Assembly (NCBI GenBank): GCA_048013815.1
Contig: CM106586.1
Span: 744,001 to 808,000 of the forward strand
DNA length: 64,000 bases
Origin: Setoptus koraiensis
Lineage: Eukaryota; Arthropoda
Direction: 5' to 3'
Part shown: in pieces, positions 29,474 to 40,479 of the stretch
Layout: each line of letters starts with the position of its first letter
How positions within the stretch are numbered: the stretch's first letter is position 1
Position numbers and translations under genes: made by a program
Notes under the pieces: generated by a model
The model's input: the letters and a program-made list of their open reading frames with translations, nothing else
Databases searched by the model: none
What the model was told of the DNA's origin: nothing

Positions 29474-30730
29474 TTCTTCACAATTTGGTGTTTGGTCGCT
29501 GCTAACGTTCCGATATTTGACCAAATGTGTGATCTGGTTCGCCATGGTTGGTCTATGGGCAAGCTAAATACGAAAGGAGGGCAACGCGCGCTGACGTTAG
29601 CCAGCTCAATACGTCCTTTCAAACAGTATATGTAGGCGCGTTCTCCATCAACTTTCACGTCCTCTCTCTCCTCTATGTGATTTAGGTTGCGGTGGCATAC
29701 GATATTCTTCCATGATGAATTTCGTTCTGGCAGGAAATCCTTTTCATCACAAGTCAGAGCTAGTTCTTTTCCCACCGGGGTCGATAGGATCGGGCGCGTG
29801 CAATTGGCTGTGCTGTTGTATAGGACAAATTTATGGCCTGTGTACTCTTGCAGACACGGCTTGCCTGTCAAGTTATTATAGACTCTGAAGGCGTCGGACT
29901 GCAGCAGGTAGGAATTCTTGTCTACGTTCCTGGTCGTAAAGCGCAATTTGATAATATGCGGAGCCAGTTTAGTACAAGAATGCGTCGATGAGGCTAACAT
30001 GTTCACGTTAATTAACTCCGATATATTGGTGAATTTTCCCAATTCTGGAGATATAAGGTCATTGTTCCAAGCGTTTATGGCCCGATCGAGTTGTAAGCCT
30101 GCGTCTCGGATGGCATTCTGAACGTACAATGTTGTCCAAACTTGGTATGGCCAGTTGCGTGCCATTTCGTGGATGTCTTGGGTGTTTGTATTCACCTGTC
30201 TGGCTAAGGTTCGGTACAACTCGGTTTGCGTTTTAGTTACCATGTACGCCTTATCAGCGTGTTTGAGAAGCTTATTTAATTCGGCCGTCAGGATGGTTAC
30301 CTGTTTTTGAGTTTCGGCGTCGTTGTTGGGATGGAAATAGCCATGGACGGATTCTACGATGGACGAAACCACGTATTCGAATGCAGCGCCTGCTCCAAAT
30401 TCCAAAATTCCAATCTGTCGTTTTACTCTGGTACTTTCGTGTTCAGTTTGGTCGGTGCACCAATTGTCCAGCCGATAAAGAATTTCCTTCTCGTAAAATT
30501 CTTGGCACATTTTGTATAAATTGTTATTCAGCGCTTGATTTGGCGAAGACACTAACTCTTTGCACGGCGATTTCACAGCGATGGTGAGATCCCACGATTT
30601 TGTCCCTTTGACGATTTGAGTATCGGTTTTACGCCACACAACTGGTGGTTCATGTCTCCATATCATCTCGCCGAACACGACGTTGATGATACACGTTATG
30701 GCGATGCTTTTGGTGATAAGGTTCATCGTT
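29474..30730 (-). pseudogene. env: gypsy env ectodomain
   Basis: Begins with a signal peptide (MNLITKSIAITCIINVVFGE) at about 30727. HEPPVVWRKTD follows at about residue 25, then a cysteine pair, then RVKR, a furin-type site (about residue 110). The small, hydrophobic FGAGAAFEYVVSSIVE after it looks like a fusion peptide followed by a coiled-coil region. Many N-linked sites (NIS, NLT, NST, NCT) follow in the second half. This matches the baculovirus F-like env of gypsy elements. It lies in the same frame as the integrase C-terminus without a stop. It is interrupted at 29473. Confidence 0.88.
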
Positions 30731-31350
30731 GACCTAGTGGCTGCTGTTTGTGCAGGTTGGTAGTTGCTCGTACTTGGTTGATTGATGCTTGTACTCGGTT
30801 GATTGATGCTTGTACTTGGTTGATCGATGTTCGTGTTTGGAGAGTTATTATTCGACTGAATTGAATGGTCGTCGGTGTCCGTCTCGGAATCGTCGTTTCT
30901 TGGAGTGAAAGCCCTCAAGACTGAGACATGTCGCGAAATTTTCTTGTGGTTTATACAGTGTTCCAGCTCATATATATTATTCGCGCTGACTTTGGTGACA
31001 ATATATGGGCCGTCACTTTTGTTTGCTAGTTTAGCGCCGCGCGCAAGCTTTTTCAAGGCCCAAACTTTGTCGCCTGTGTTAAATGTCAGGTCTCTTCGTG
31101 AGGCGTCGTATCTTTTTTTTGACGCCGCTTGGGCTTGAGCGTTTTGGTTCATGGCGTGCGCCATGTTTTCTTCTAGTGTCAATTTCATCAGCTTAGTGTA
31201 TAGTTGGTGGATTGACATTTTTTCCAGAGTAACATTATCTTGATAAAGGAATGGTTTGCGACCATACATTAATTCGTATGGTGTCATATTGGTTGACGAA
31301 TGTTGAGTAATGTTGATGGCAAATGTGATCATTGGCAGTGCTTCGTCCAA
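30731..31350 (-). pseudogene. pol: gypsy integrase C-terminal region, in frame with env
   Basis: TPYELMYGRKPFL and the GPY/F module (KSDGPYIVTKVSANNIYELE) near residue 120, then HVSVLRAFTPRND. A linker follows with three tandem QPSTSIN-type repeats, and the frame goes straight on into the env signal peptide. A slip near 31345 separates this from the upstream integrase core. Confidence 0.9.
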
Positions 31351-33437
31351 TTTGCCATACTGTAATCGTCGTTGCTATTTAATACCATTGCCAACTTGTC
31401 GCCAATCGTTTCGTTGGCGCGTTCGACTAACGCGTTGCCTTGGGAGTGAAAGGGCGTCGATCGGATGTGGTGTATCTTGTGCAGCTTACACAGCTCCTTG
31501 ACCACTTCCGCTCCGAATGTCTGCGCGTTGTCGGTTAGTATATTCTCCGGTATCCCGTACCGGCATATGATATTCTCGTTTAAAAATTTAGCGAATTTGA
31601 TAGACGAGATTTCTGAAGTGGCAGCGGTTTCGATGTAACGCGAAAACGCGTCGATAGCCACAAATATGTGGCAATTCCCTCTAACCGAATCGGGCAGTTT
31701 GCCAATACAGTCGATAGCTACGATTTCGAAGATTCTACTGCATTGGAAGGAAGACATGAGGCCCGCCTGATTTTGTCGTGGGATTTTTCTGCGTTGACAC
31801 GTTTCGCAACTGTCGACATAGTTGCGGACGTCGCTTTTAATCGAAGGCCACCAATACTCTTCTTGCAGTTTTGCAAGTGTGGCTTTCCGGCCGCCGTGAC
31901 ACGCTAGGAAGTCGTCGTGTGCACGACGGAGGAATTGTTTTCTTAATTGGGCTGGTATAAATAGCTTATTGTCGTCATTGTAAATCACTCCGCTTATCGT
32001 TTTGACTCCGTCACCCGATGCGGCGCGAGCCAACATCCCCTGCGCCTCGACTGAGGAGTCATAATTCGCTATCCATTCTTCGTTGTTCACGAGGATGATC
32101 ATACATATGAATATGACTGCTCTGTCCGGAACATAGTCGTGCTCATCAACTGGGTTCCGTGACAGGCAGTCAACATCCGCATGTAGATATCCCCTTACAT
32201 ACTCGATTGTTATATTGTATTCGTTGAGCAGTGCGCTCCATCGCGCTAATTGAGGCGATACAGGCCTTTTTTTGCCCAGCACGCATAAGGCACAGTGGTC
32301 CACGAGGACAGTCACTGGCCGACCCAATATGTAGGCACGATATTTGTCTAGTGCCCATATTAAGGCTGCTGCCTCTAATTTGGTAATCGAGTAATTTTTT
32401 TCGCTTTCATTCAGTCGGCGTGATGCGCAAGCCACAATCATCCAACCTCTTTCGTGTTTTTGTTGGAGGATTGCGCCGAATCCTTCGAGGCTTGCATCAG
32501 TTTTTAGGCGTGTTTCCAGCTTAGGGTCGAAGCACGCCACGCACAAGTCTGAGCTGAGAGCGTCTTTGAGTAGATTGAACGCGTCTTCTTGCTCTCTTTG
32601 CCACACAAAGGGAGCGTTTTTTAATGTCAAATTTACGAGCGGTGCAGACATCTCTGCAAATGCTGGTAGAAAGCGTCTGTAATAAGATGCTTTTCCGAGA
32701 AAGCATCGTATTTGTGTTATGTTCTGTGGTCGCGGGAAGGCTTTAATTGCCTTCACTTTTTCAAAGTCGGGCTGGATGCCGTTCTTGGAGATATGATGTC
32801 CGAGAAAAGTAATGGCCGTTGCGCCCAGAATACATTTGGCCGGTTGTAACTTTAAATTCGATGCTCGGATGCGTTTGAACACTGTCTTTAATGACGCGAT
32901 GTGGTCGCTCCACGTTGGTGAAGCGACGCAGACGTCGTCAATAAAGACCATCAATGCTTCGTTTTTTAGGCCACTAAAAATGGCGTCCATTAAGCGTTGG
33001 AAGGAGGCGCCAGAGTTGGATAAACCAAAGGGCATGGCTTTAAATTGCCAATGCCCGTCATGCGTGCGAAATGCGGTTATTTCGCGCGATGATGGGCTCA
33101 TTGGAATCTGCCAGTACCCGGACTTAAAGTCCAATAAAGAGAAATATACTTTATTGGCCATAAAGTCCAGGCAGTCATCAATTCTTGGCAGCGGATATGC
33201 GTTTTTTTTTGTTTTGGCGTTGACTGCCCTGTAATCAACGCAAAATCTTGTGTCGCCATTTCTTTTTTTCACCAGCACGTAGGCGCTGGCCCACGGCGAC
33301 GTTGATTCTTCAATTATATCCTGTTTGATCATCTCAGCTATTTGCTGAGATACGGCTTTTTTTCCACTGGTGCATGGCGACGGAGTGGTTCGGCGATTGG
33401 TACGGCGTCCGGTAGCAATTCTATTTTGTGTTCGCAC
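31351..33437 (-). pseudogene. pol: gypsy RT, RNase H and integrase core
   Basis: AEMIKQDIIEESTSPWASAY and FCVDYRAVNAKTKKNAYPLP open the RT. KAMPFGLSNSGASFQRLM and MVFIDDVCVAS (FIDD in place of the common YxDD) give the catalytic core. RNase H has KTDASLEGFGAILQQ and the Glu at TKLEAAALIWAL. Integrase has the HHCC zinc domain (HDDFLACHGG...CETCQRR), then DCIGKLPDS, ILTDNAQTF and NALVERANETI for D,D,E. Frameshifts bound it on both sides. Confidence 0.95.
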
Positions 33438-34051
33438 AAATTGGTGCTGCCAAGTTCGCCTTTGAAGGCAAATATATCAGAAAAATTATTCATTATATTT
33501 GAGATGTCATTCAGTTGTTCTGGCTTTAAATCGTCGCCAACTTGGATAGTTGCGCCTTCTTCGTTTACCGGAAGTATGGCGTTGCAATGTATAGGTTGTA
33601 CGTTGTCATCGTGCTCGTTAAGTGCTTCATATCGAGCGATCGTAGCTCCTTTGGCTATTGTTATCGGTACTTGGGTTGCATTCATTACTAAAATGTCGCA
33701 ACGTGATTTAATCGGTCTGTATATACCGTTTGCGATGTTGAGTCCTGCGTTATTGTTTGAGGGTTTTGTTAGAATCTCGTTTGTGGTATTAACGATGACG
33801 CTAACGAATTTTTGTGACCTTGTAGGAATTTTTACTGTTTGGGCGGATATCACGGGCCCTTTTGGTTTTGATGTCGAACTCTCGGAATCGATCAGGTTGA
33901 TTGAGGTTTGTGTTATTTCCTCATCTTCGTCGATGTAGCGCAAGGTTTCTTTGGTGTCGCATTCAATGCAAATTCGCAATCGGCTGAGCGTTTCTTTGCC
34001 GATTATTACGTCAACTGGTAGGTCCCGTATGACGTGGTATTCGATGTACAA
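33338..34051 (-). pseudogene. pol: gypsy protease C-terminus to RT start
   Basis: LPVDVIIGKETLSRL (the ILG-like protease C-terminal motif) is followed by a long linker and LNDISNIMNNFSDIFAFKGE, then CEHKIELLPDAVPIAEPLRR, the beginning of a gypsy RT. A slip in an A-run near 33358 separates it from the RT frame. The protease active site would lie further right, in the gap. Confidence 0.9.
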
Positions 34052-34103
34052 AATTTTGGATGTGTTATTCAGACGGATAGTTGTCTTTTGGATTGTTACG
34101 CCC

Positions 34104-34603
34104 NNNNNNNNNNNNNNNNNNNNNNNNNNNNNNNNNNNNNNNNNNNNNNNNNNNNNNNNNNNNNNNNNNNNNNNNNNNNNNNNNNNNNNNNNNNNNNNNN
34201 NNNNNNNNNNNNNNNNNNNNNNNNNNNNNNNNNNNNNNNNNNNNNNNNNNNNNNNNNNNNNNNNNNNNNNNNNNNNNNNNNNNNNNNNNNNNNNNNNNNN
34301 NNNNNNNNNNNNNNNNNNNNNNNNNNNNNNNNNNNNNNNNNNNNNNNNNNNNNNNNNNNNNNNNNNNNNNNNNNNNNNNNNNNNNNNNNNNNNNNNNNNN
34401 NNNNNNNNNNNNNNNNNNNNNNNNNNNNNNNNNNNNNNNNNNNNNNNNNNNNNNNNNNNNNNNNNNNNNNNNNNNNNNNNNNNNNNNNNNNNNNNNNNNN
34501 NNNNNNNNNNNNNNNNNNNNNNNNNNNNNNNNNNNNNNNNNNNNNNNNNNNNNNNNNNNNNNNNNNNNNNNNNNNNNNNNNNNNNNNNNNNNNNNNNNNN
34601 NNN
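34104..34603. other. Assembly gap (500 N)
   Basis: 500 undetermined bases; likely holds the gypsy gag and 5' LTR and the end of a Helentron-like element. Apparent reading frames through it are meaningless. Confidence 1.
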
Positions 34604-35626
34604 CTCTGTACGAGCACCTGGAACTAGTATCGGAAATTCGAATTTTCAATTTCGAATTTCCAAGTTCGAAATGTGACCATCGAACTCTGACCACCGAACT
34701 CCGACGGAGCAGATGGAACTATCATCAGAGAATCGAATTTTCAATTTCGAATTTCGAAGTTCGAAATGTGGCCATCGAACTCTGACCACCGAACTCCGAC
34801 GGAGCAGATGGAACTATCATCAGAGAATCGAATTTTCAATTTCGAATTTCGAAGTTCGAAATGTGACCATCGAACTCTGACCATAGAACTAAGAACACTC
34901 AACCACTAACTTCGAATTGTGACCATCGAACTCTGTACGAGCACCTGGAACTAGTATCGGAAATTCGAATTTTCAATTTCGAATTTCCAAGTTCGAAATG
35001 TGACCATCGAACTCTGACCACCGAACTCCGACGGAGCAGATGAAACTATCACTAGAAAATCAAATTTTCAATTTCGAATTTCGAAGTTCGAAATGTGACC
35101 ATCGAACACTGACCACCGAACTCCGACGGAGCAGATGGAACTATCATCAGAGAATCGAATTTTCAATTTTGAATTTCGAAGTTCGAAATGTTACCACCGA
35201 ACTCTGACCATAGAACTAAGAACACTCAACCACTAACTTTGAACGAGCAGCTAAAACTCTTATTAGAAATTCGAATTTTCAATTTTGAAGTTCAAATTGT
35301 GGCCACCGAGCTCCTCACAAATTCGACCTAGTCAAATCTCCATAGGATTGCATACGAAATATTTTCGAGTAAAGCGATAATAGACCAAGTCAAATCTACA
35401 TCGGAATACATGTGTAATATCTAGCAGGATTCTCACAAATTTGACTAAGTCAAACCTCCATAGGATTACATAGTCACGTGAATGAACGTAGAGCCCAGAA
35501 CCATCCCAATAGCTGCTTAATTAAAATTAAGCGCTAAAAGCACTCATTTGTTCTACCCACGTGAATAAACGTAGAGCCCAGAACCATCCTAATAGCTGCT
35601 TAATTAAAATTAAGCGCTAAAAATTA
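34604..35626 (-). mobile_element. Helentron-like element with TTCGAA satellite and duplicated 5' end
   Basis: 34604-35320 is a satellite of about 95-bp units (TCAATTTCGAATTTCGAAGT, then GTGACCATCGAACTCTGACC). The 5' end occurs twice: 35461-35543 and 35544-35626 are an 83-bp direct duplication, each ending TTAATTAAAATTAAGCGCTA. The 3' end is lost in the gap. It abuts copia gag at 35627. Confidence 0.75.
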
Positions 35627-35632
35627 CACGTC

Positions 35633-36012
35633 ATGGGGTTTGTGATGGAAAGTGTAATCGAAAGCAAAGGTCTCGAGAATGTTGTATATCAAGAAGTTCC
35701 AGAAGAAGACTACACAAACATGAAGAAAAAGATGTTACAAGCCCGTGAGCTTATAACTACGGCACTTGACCAACAAGTTATCGACCAGCTCTCAAACTGC
35801 AAGACAGCAAGTAGCATCTGGCCCAGACTAGAAAGTATATATCAACGAAGAAGTGAATGCAATCTCGAATCCCTTATTAATCAATTTTGGCCTATTAAAA
35901 TGGAAGATAACGAATCCATGGCCCAGTATATAGGAAAAGTTGAAACCTTAGCAGGAAAAATAAGAAACGCAGGCGAAGAATTAAGCGACAGATCTGTGAA
36001 AGCAAAGATAAA
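35633..36012 (+). pseudogene. gag: copia gag (UBN2) fragment
   Basis: VIDQLSNCKTASSIWPRLES, then LESLINQFWPIKMEDNESMA and QYIGKVETLAGKIRNAGEEL, align with the UBN2 Gag at 16510. The N-terminus is removed at the Helentron 5' end, and the fragment stops at 36012, where the minus-strand env begins. The strand opposite to the env shows that a rearrangement joined two elements. Confidence 0.8.
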
Positions 36013-36670
36013 GGTGGTTTAGCGAAGCCTTATCAAGAATTTAGCAGGGCCTGGGATGCCACTGTTGGTGTTGGAAATTTTTCTGCAGTCCCTCGGTTGA
36101 TAAAGGGTTATTCCTTGTAGAGATTGAAGTTTCCTGCACCCCTCACCTAAGCCTGCATCATTAATCACTTCGCCTTTGTTGAGTGGTCGTATACAGCTAG
36201 AACTTTTGTTATAAACCACATAATCAGGCCCGGTGTACACCACATCACACATTAAACCCTCTCTAATTTCTCTATAATTGAATGTTTCTGCTCTCATAAT
36301 AATCGCTGAGTTGCTCAAAATGGGCATCATAACTCGTAGGTCGATCTCTTCATCTCTTATCTTTACAGCGATCAGATTCGTATGTTTGAGCATGTTAGGA
36401 CTAACTATCTGCGACATATTAAAGAGCTCCAAGAGTTCTAGTGGTATTGGGTTGCCCACTTTCAGGAGGTTGTTCAATACCAGTAGGGATGTTTTGTAAT
36501 CATGCATTTGGATGGCAACTTGTATGAGAGCATCATTGAGTGCTGGCTGATTTGCCAATATATCAGCAAGTAATTGATTATCTCTCTCCAATGCATCGAT
36601 CTTCTTGGACACTTTATCTGCTGATATAATAAATCTTTCTTGGAGAATTGATATTCGTTCTTCCAGTCGT
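36013..36670 (-). pseudogene. env: copia env, central and C-terminal ectodomain
   Basis: Continues the env reading from 38435 after the Helentron-like insertion. A long heptad-rich helix (ISILQERF, KIDALERDNQLLADILANQ) follows the fusion-peptide region, then ELLELFNMSQIVSPNMLKHT and a cysteine-bearing region (CIRPLNKG, GLGEGCRKLQ). Its order resembles the corresponding part of the gypsy env (helices, NIS/NMS-containing turn, cysteine region). No membrane anchor remains; the end is cut at about 36013. Confidence 0.75.
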
Positions 36671-38434
36671 TTTTAGCGCTTAATTTTAATTAAGCTGCTT
36701 TTGGGGTGGTGATTATGACTACGTTTATTCACGTGACTATGTAATCCTATGGAGGTTTGACTTAGTCAAATTTGTGAGAATCCTGCTAGACATTACACAT
36801 GTATTCCGATGTAGATTCGACTTGGTCTATTATCCCTTCACTCGAAAATATTTCGTATGCAATTCTATGGAGATTTGACTAGGTCACATTTGTGCGCAGT
36901 TCGGTGGTGACAAATCGAACTTCAAAATTGAAAATTCGAATTTCTAACTTGTTGTCCCCTCAGTCGATGGACTGAGGCGGGGAGATCGTAGGTCGGGAAG
37001 GTGCTGTTGATTTACCACTCCCCAGTTCTCCCTCAATCTCCCAAATCTTCAGGAAAACTAAAGAAAAAGAAATACTTCAGCTGACGACAAAAAAAGTGTG
37101 ACAAATATTGTGACCGATCTACAGCGTTTAGTGTTGTGACCGATCGATAGTGTGACCGATCTCTAGCCTTCAGTGTTGTGACCGATCGATAGTGTGACCG
37201 ATCGATAGTGTGACATTTCTCCTTAAAAGTTTAAAGATCTACGTTCGTAACCTCCCTACGATCTAATAAGAGTTTTAGCTGCTCGTTCAAAGTTGGTGGT
37301 TGAGTGTTCTTAGTTCTATGGTCAGAGTTCGGTGGTAACATTTCGAACTTCGAAATTCGAAATTGAAAATTCGGATTTCTGATGAGAGTTACAGCTGTTC
37401 GTTCGATGTTCGATGGTCAGTGTTCGGTGGTAACATTTCGAACTTCGAAATTGAAAATTCGAATTTCTGATAAGAGTTACAGCTGTTCGTTCGATGTTCG
37501 ATGGTCAGTGTTCGGTGGTGACAATTCGAACTTCGAAATTGAAAATTCGGATTTCTGATGAGAGTTTCATCTGCTCGGTCGGAGTTCGATGGTCAGTGTT
37601 CGGTGGTCACATTTCGAACTTCGAAATTCGAAGATTGAAAATTCGAATTTCTGATACTAGTTCCAGGTGCTTGTACATAGTTCGATGGTCAGTGTTCGAT
37701 GGTCAGAGTTCCGTGGTCAGAGTTCGATGGTCACAATTCTAACTCCGAAATTCGAAATTCGAAAATTGAAAACTTGAATTCCCAATGATAGTTTCATCTG
37801 CTCGTTCGATGTTCGATGGTCAGAGTTCCGTGGTCAGAGTTCCGTGGTCAGAGTTCGATGGTCACAATTCGAAGTTCGAAGTTCGAAATTCGAAATTGAA
37901 AATTCGAATTTCCGATGACAGTTCCATCTGCTCGTTCGATGTTCGATGGTCACATTTCAAACTTCGGTGGTAACAATTCGAAGTTCGAAGTTCGAAAATT
38001 GAAAATTCGAATTTCTGATGATAGTTTCAGCTGCATTGTCGGAGTTCGATGGTCAGAGTTCCGTGGTCAGAGTTCGATGGTAACAATTCGAAATTCGATG
38101 GTCACATTTCGATCTTCGAAATTCGAAATCGATGCTCTATAACAAAGTATGCGCCATTGACTAATTGGTGTGTCCAACTAACTTACTCATTGTGGCGAAA
38201 CTGACCATTAGAATCTTACTAAATTCCGTACGCAAGCAATCAACATGTTTATCATGCTGCAATAGCAATTTGGAGAACTAGGATGTATTCTGTCATCTTT
38301 CCGGCTACTCTGATCTGACAGGCTTAGATGTGTATCTCCGACATGTTGTCTCATGCTCGCATCCATATTCCAACGATACTCGTCTATCCAAAAAATTAAG
38401 CGCTCGAGATACTGATTGAATCAGTATCACTTGT
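36671..38434 (+). mobile_element. Helentron-like element, complete, 1.76 kb, inside copia env
   Basis: 5' end TTTTAGCGCTTAATTTTAAT; 3' end AAAAAATTAAGCGCTCGAGA, hairpin, CACTTGT. Inserted at a TT in env with no duplication. Contents: the CACGTGA box, a block shared with 45030-45160 and 47400-47580 (TTTGACTTAGTCAAATTTGT), a GTGTGACCGATCGATA tandem repeat (37110-37210), and the TTCGAA satellite (37300-38130). Confidence 0.9.
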
Positions 38435-39016
38435 TACATGTCTACACGTGCATTATTCTCATTGGCTATTTTTTGAGATGTTGAATTCATTGAATACCTG
38501 GCTGCGTATAGTGCCGACATGGCCAAAATAGCAGCAACGCCACCATCTCGAGCAAATCTTGTGCCGCTCGTAGCTAAGGCATGAATTGTCTCAATAATAT
38601 CTCTTTCAAATCTTTTTGAACAAGTGGTCACAAGATTATCATTAACATATGGTATATCTGTAATATTACCAAACAGATATTGGCAGGGATCTAGAAACAC
38701 AAACTTGACATTACGATCTTGTTGGCCATCGATTAGAACAACATCTGTTCTTTTCCATATTATTGGGTCTTCATGATGGAAAATGGCTGCACATAGTTCG
38801 ACAACAAATGCAAATGCGATGAGGACCGAAGCTCTAGTCAAATTCAGTAACTTCATGTTTTGATTGAATTTGGATGGCGGCAGTGCTTTTGTGAGCAGGT
38901 CAGCTTTTTGAAGCTGTGTAGGAATATATTCGAGTTCGAATAAATTGTTCTTATAATGTTGTAGAATTATTTTATATTTTAGATCAATATGTTTGGTGCG
39001 TTGGTCGAATTGATCG
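38435..39016 (-). pseudogene. env: copia RNase H end fused in frame to env N-terminus
   Basis: From 39016 leftward the frame reads QRTKHIDLKYK and LQKADLLTKALPPSKFNQN, the copia RNase H C-terminus, then directly MKLLNLTRASVLIAFAFVVE, a signal peptide. HEDPIIWKRTD follows about 25 residues in, closely matching HEPPVVWRKTD at the same position of the gypsy env. Next come a cysteine, CSKRFERDII, and RFARDGGVAAILAMSALYAA, an RxxR cleavage site plus a fusion-peptide-like stretch. It is interrupted by the insertion at 38434. The pol part is cut at 39016 by another Helentron-like element. Confidence 0.85.
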
Positions 39017-39962
39017 TTTTTAGCGCTTAATTTTAATTAAGCGCTAATAATGTAGTGATGATGGATCCAAAATGGAGGAGGCAATCCACACACAAGCCTA
39101 CAATTTTAGTCACGCCCCCTCCTTAGCACACAGTAAGCTTCAGCTTGATTGAGACTTAAGTCGCTCCACCTCCTCAGCACACAGTGAGCTTCAGCTTGAT
39201 TGAGACTTAAGTCGCTCCACCTCCTCAGCACACAGTGAGCTTCAGCTTGATTGAGACTTAAGTCGCTCCACCTCCTCAGCACACAGTAAGCTACAGTCTC
39301 TCGATTACTATGTTAAAGTATCTAAACATTACACATGTTAAGTCTATGGAGATTTGAGTCTCTCAATTCCTGTGTTGAAGTATCTAAGCCATTTCCGGGC
39401 ACGAAGGGTAATTGAGTACGTAGCATATTTGAAACTGTTCTCACCAGGATAAATTCTTGAAACTTTCTAGAGACAGCTAGCACTGTCTCACAGAGCACTT
39501 AATTTTAACTAGGTAAATCATGTAAATGTCGTGATATTTGAACATGTTCACACCTATCCGTTTTGATGATACTCTGTGTGTGTGTTGTGCATGATGCTCG
39601 CAACATTCTATGCTAGCATGATCAGCCATCAATAGGTCGTTTTCGAGACTGAAAGAAATTTCGGATGACGGATGTCATGTGAATATCGTGATATCTGAAC
39701 ATGTTCCCACCTATCCGTTTTGATGATACTCAGTCAACTCATAATCAATTTTCTGTTTCTAGTATTGGCGCTATAGGCCATTATTGAGAACATGTGCCTA
39801 TACAGTATGAGTGATTTTCGATACTATTCTCACCAGGATAAATTCTTGGAACTTTTTAGACACAGCTAGCACTTATCACTACTTAATAAACTGTCCAAAC
39901 CTCTAAGATCGTTCACTGAAAAAATTAAGCGCTCTTATACTGGTGTAATCAGTATAACTTGT
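39017..39962 (+). mobile_element. Helentron-like element, complete, 946 bp, palindromic-5' subfamily
   Basis: The 5' end extends the subterminal motif into a palindrome (AGCGCTTAATTTTAATTAAG, then CGCT), as at 54982 and 63886. Inside are 3.5 copies of a 51-bp unit (GACTTAAGTCGCTCCACCTC, 39120-39300). The 3' end has a variant hairpin ATACTGGTGTAATCAGTATA and ACTTGT at 39962. Confidence 0.88.
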
Positions 39963-40062
39963 TTCAAGTTGAAAAAAGCACTGATTTGTTCTACCCACGT
40001 GAATAAACGTATCTGCCAGAACCATCCCAATAGCTGCTTGATTAAAATTAAGCGCTAAAAAC
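39963..40062 (-). mobile_element. Helentron-like 5' end, 100-bp fragment
   Basis: In reverse, TTTTTAGCGCTTAATTTTAA followed by the CACGTGG box and GTAGAACAAATCAGTGC. It abuts the 3' end of the preceding element; both interrupt the same copia pol. Confidence 0.8.
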
Positions 40063-40180
40063 AGTCTAATGGTCTCGTGACGTTCAACACTCGCACAAGT
40101 CTCGAAGTAATCAACACCAAAGCGCTGGCTAAAACCCCTAGCCACTGAGCGCGCTTTGTCTCTGTCTAATTCCCCCACGC
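40063..40180 (-). pseudogene. pol: copia reverse transcriptase fragment
   Basis: GELDRDKARSVARGFSQRFG, then DYFETCASVERHETIRL, corresponds to the copia RT segment at about 26745-26860. It lies on the same strand and immediately upstream of the RNase H-env at 39016, so it belongs to the env-bearing copia, with the middle of pol deleted or displaced. Confidence 0.85.
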
Positions 40181-40195
40181 TGTGTTAATTTTTGC

Positions 40196-40470
40196 GTGCC
40201 TTTGACTGTGCTTATTGTGTGCGTCATAGCTGAGAACTGTTCAGATCTCAGCTATGACGCTGTTCAGTCAAGTTATGTGCCTTTGACTGTACTAATTGTG
40301 TGCGTCATAGCTGAGAACTGTGCATCCTCAGCTATGACGCTGTGTAAATTTTTGCGTGCCTTTGACTGTGCTAATTGTGCGCGTCATAGCTGAGAAATTG
40401 TGCATCCTCAGCTATGACGCTGTTCAGTCAAGTTATGTGCCTTTGACTGTGCTAATTGTGCATGTCATAG
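40196..40470. repeat. Hairpin tandem repeat, three units of about 83 bp
   Basis: Each unit carries a hairpin such as 40221-40260: GCGTCATAGCTGAGA, a 10-base loop, TCTCAGCTATGACGC. Units are linked by TGTGCCTTTGACTGTGCTAA. Same family as the arrays at 9240 and 53320. Confidence 0.9.
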
Positions 40471-40479
40471 CATTGTATA

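Larger units (their letters stand above)
28081..34103 (-). mobile_element. Ty3/gypsy retrotransposon with env
   Basis: The minus-strand order is protease tail, RT, RNase H, integrase with GPY/F, env, polypurine tract (AGGGGGG at 28285-28279) and 3' LTR (28278-28081). Gag and the 5' LTR lie in or beyond the gap. Two frameshifts (near 33358 and 31345) and a Helentron-like insertion (28623-29473) disable it. It is inserted in the copia pol C-terminus. Confidence 0.92.

Noticed and set aside
33342-33938. 198-aa ORF opposite gypsy pol
   Set aside because: Antisense shadow of the protease-RT linker; the minus strand has clear pol motifs.
34065-34785. Long ORFs crossing the second N run
   Set aside because: They consist mostly of undetermined residues across an assembly gap.
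37300-38130. Heat-shock-element arrays
   Set aside because: TTCGAA words superficially resemble them, but the required GAAnnTTCnnGAA phasing is not kept across units.
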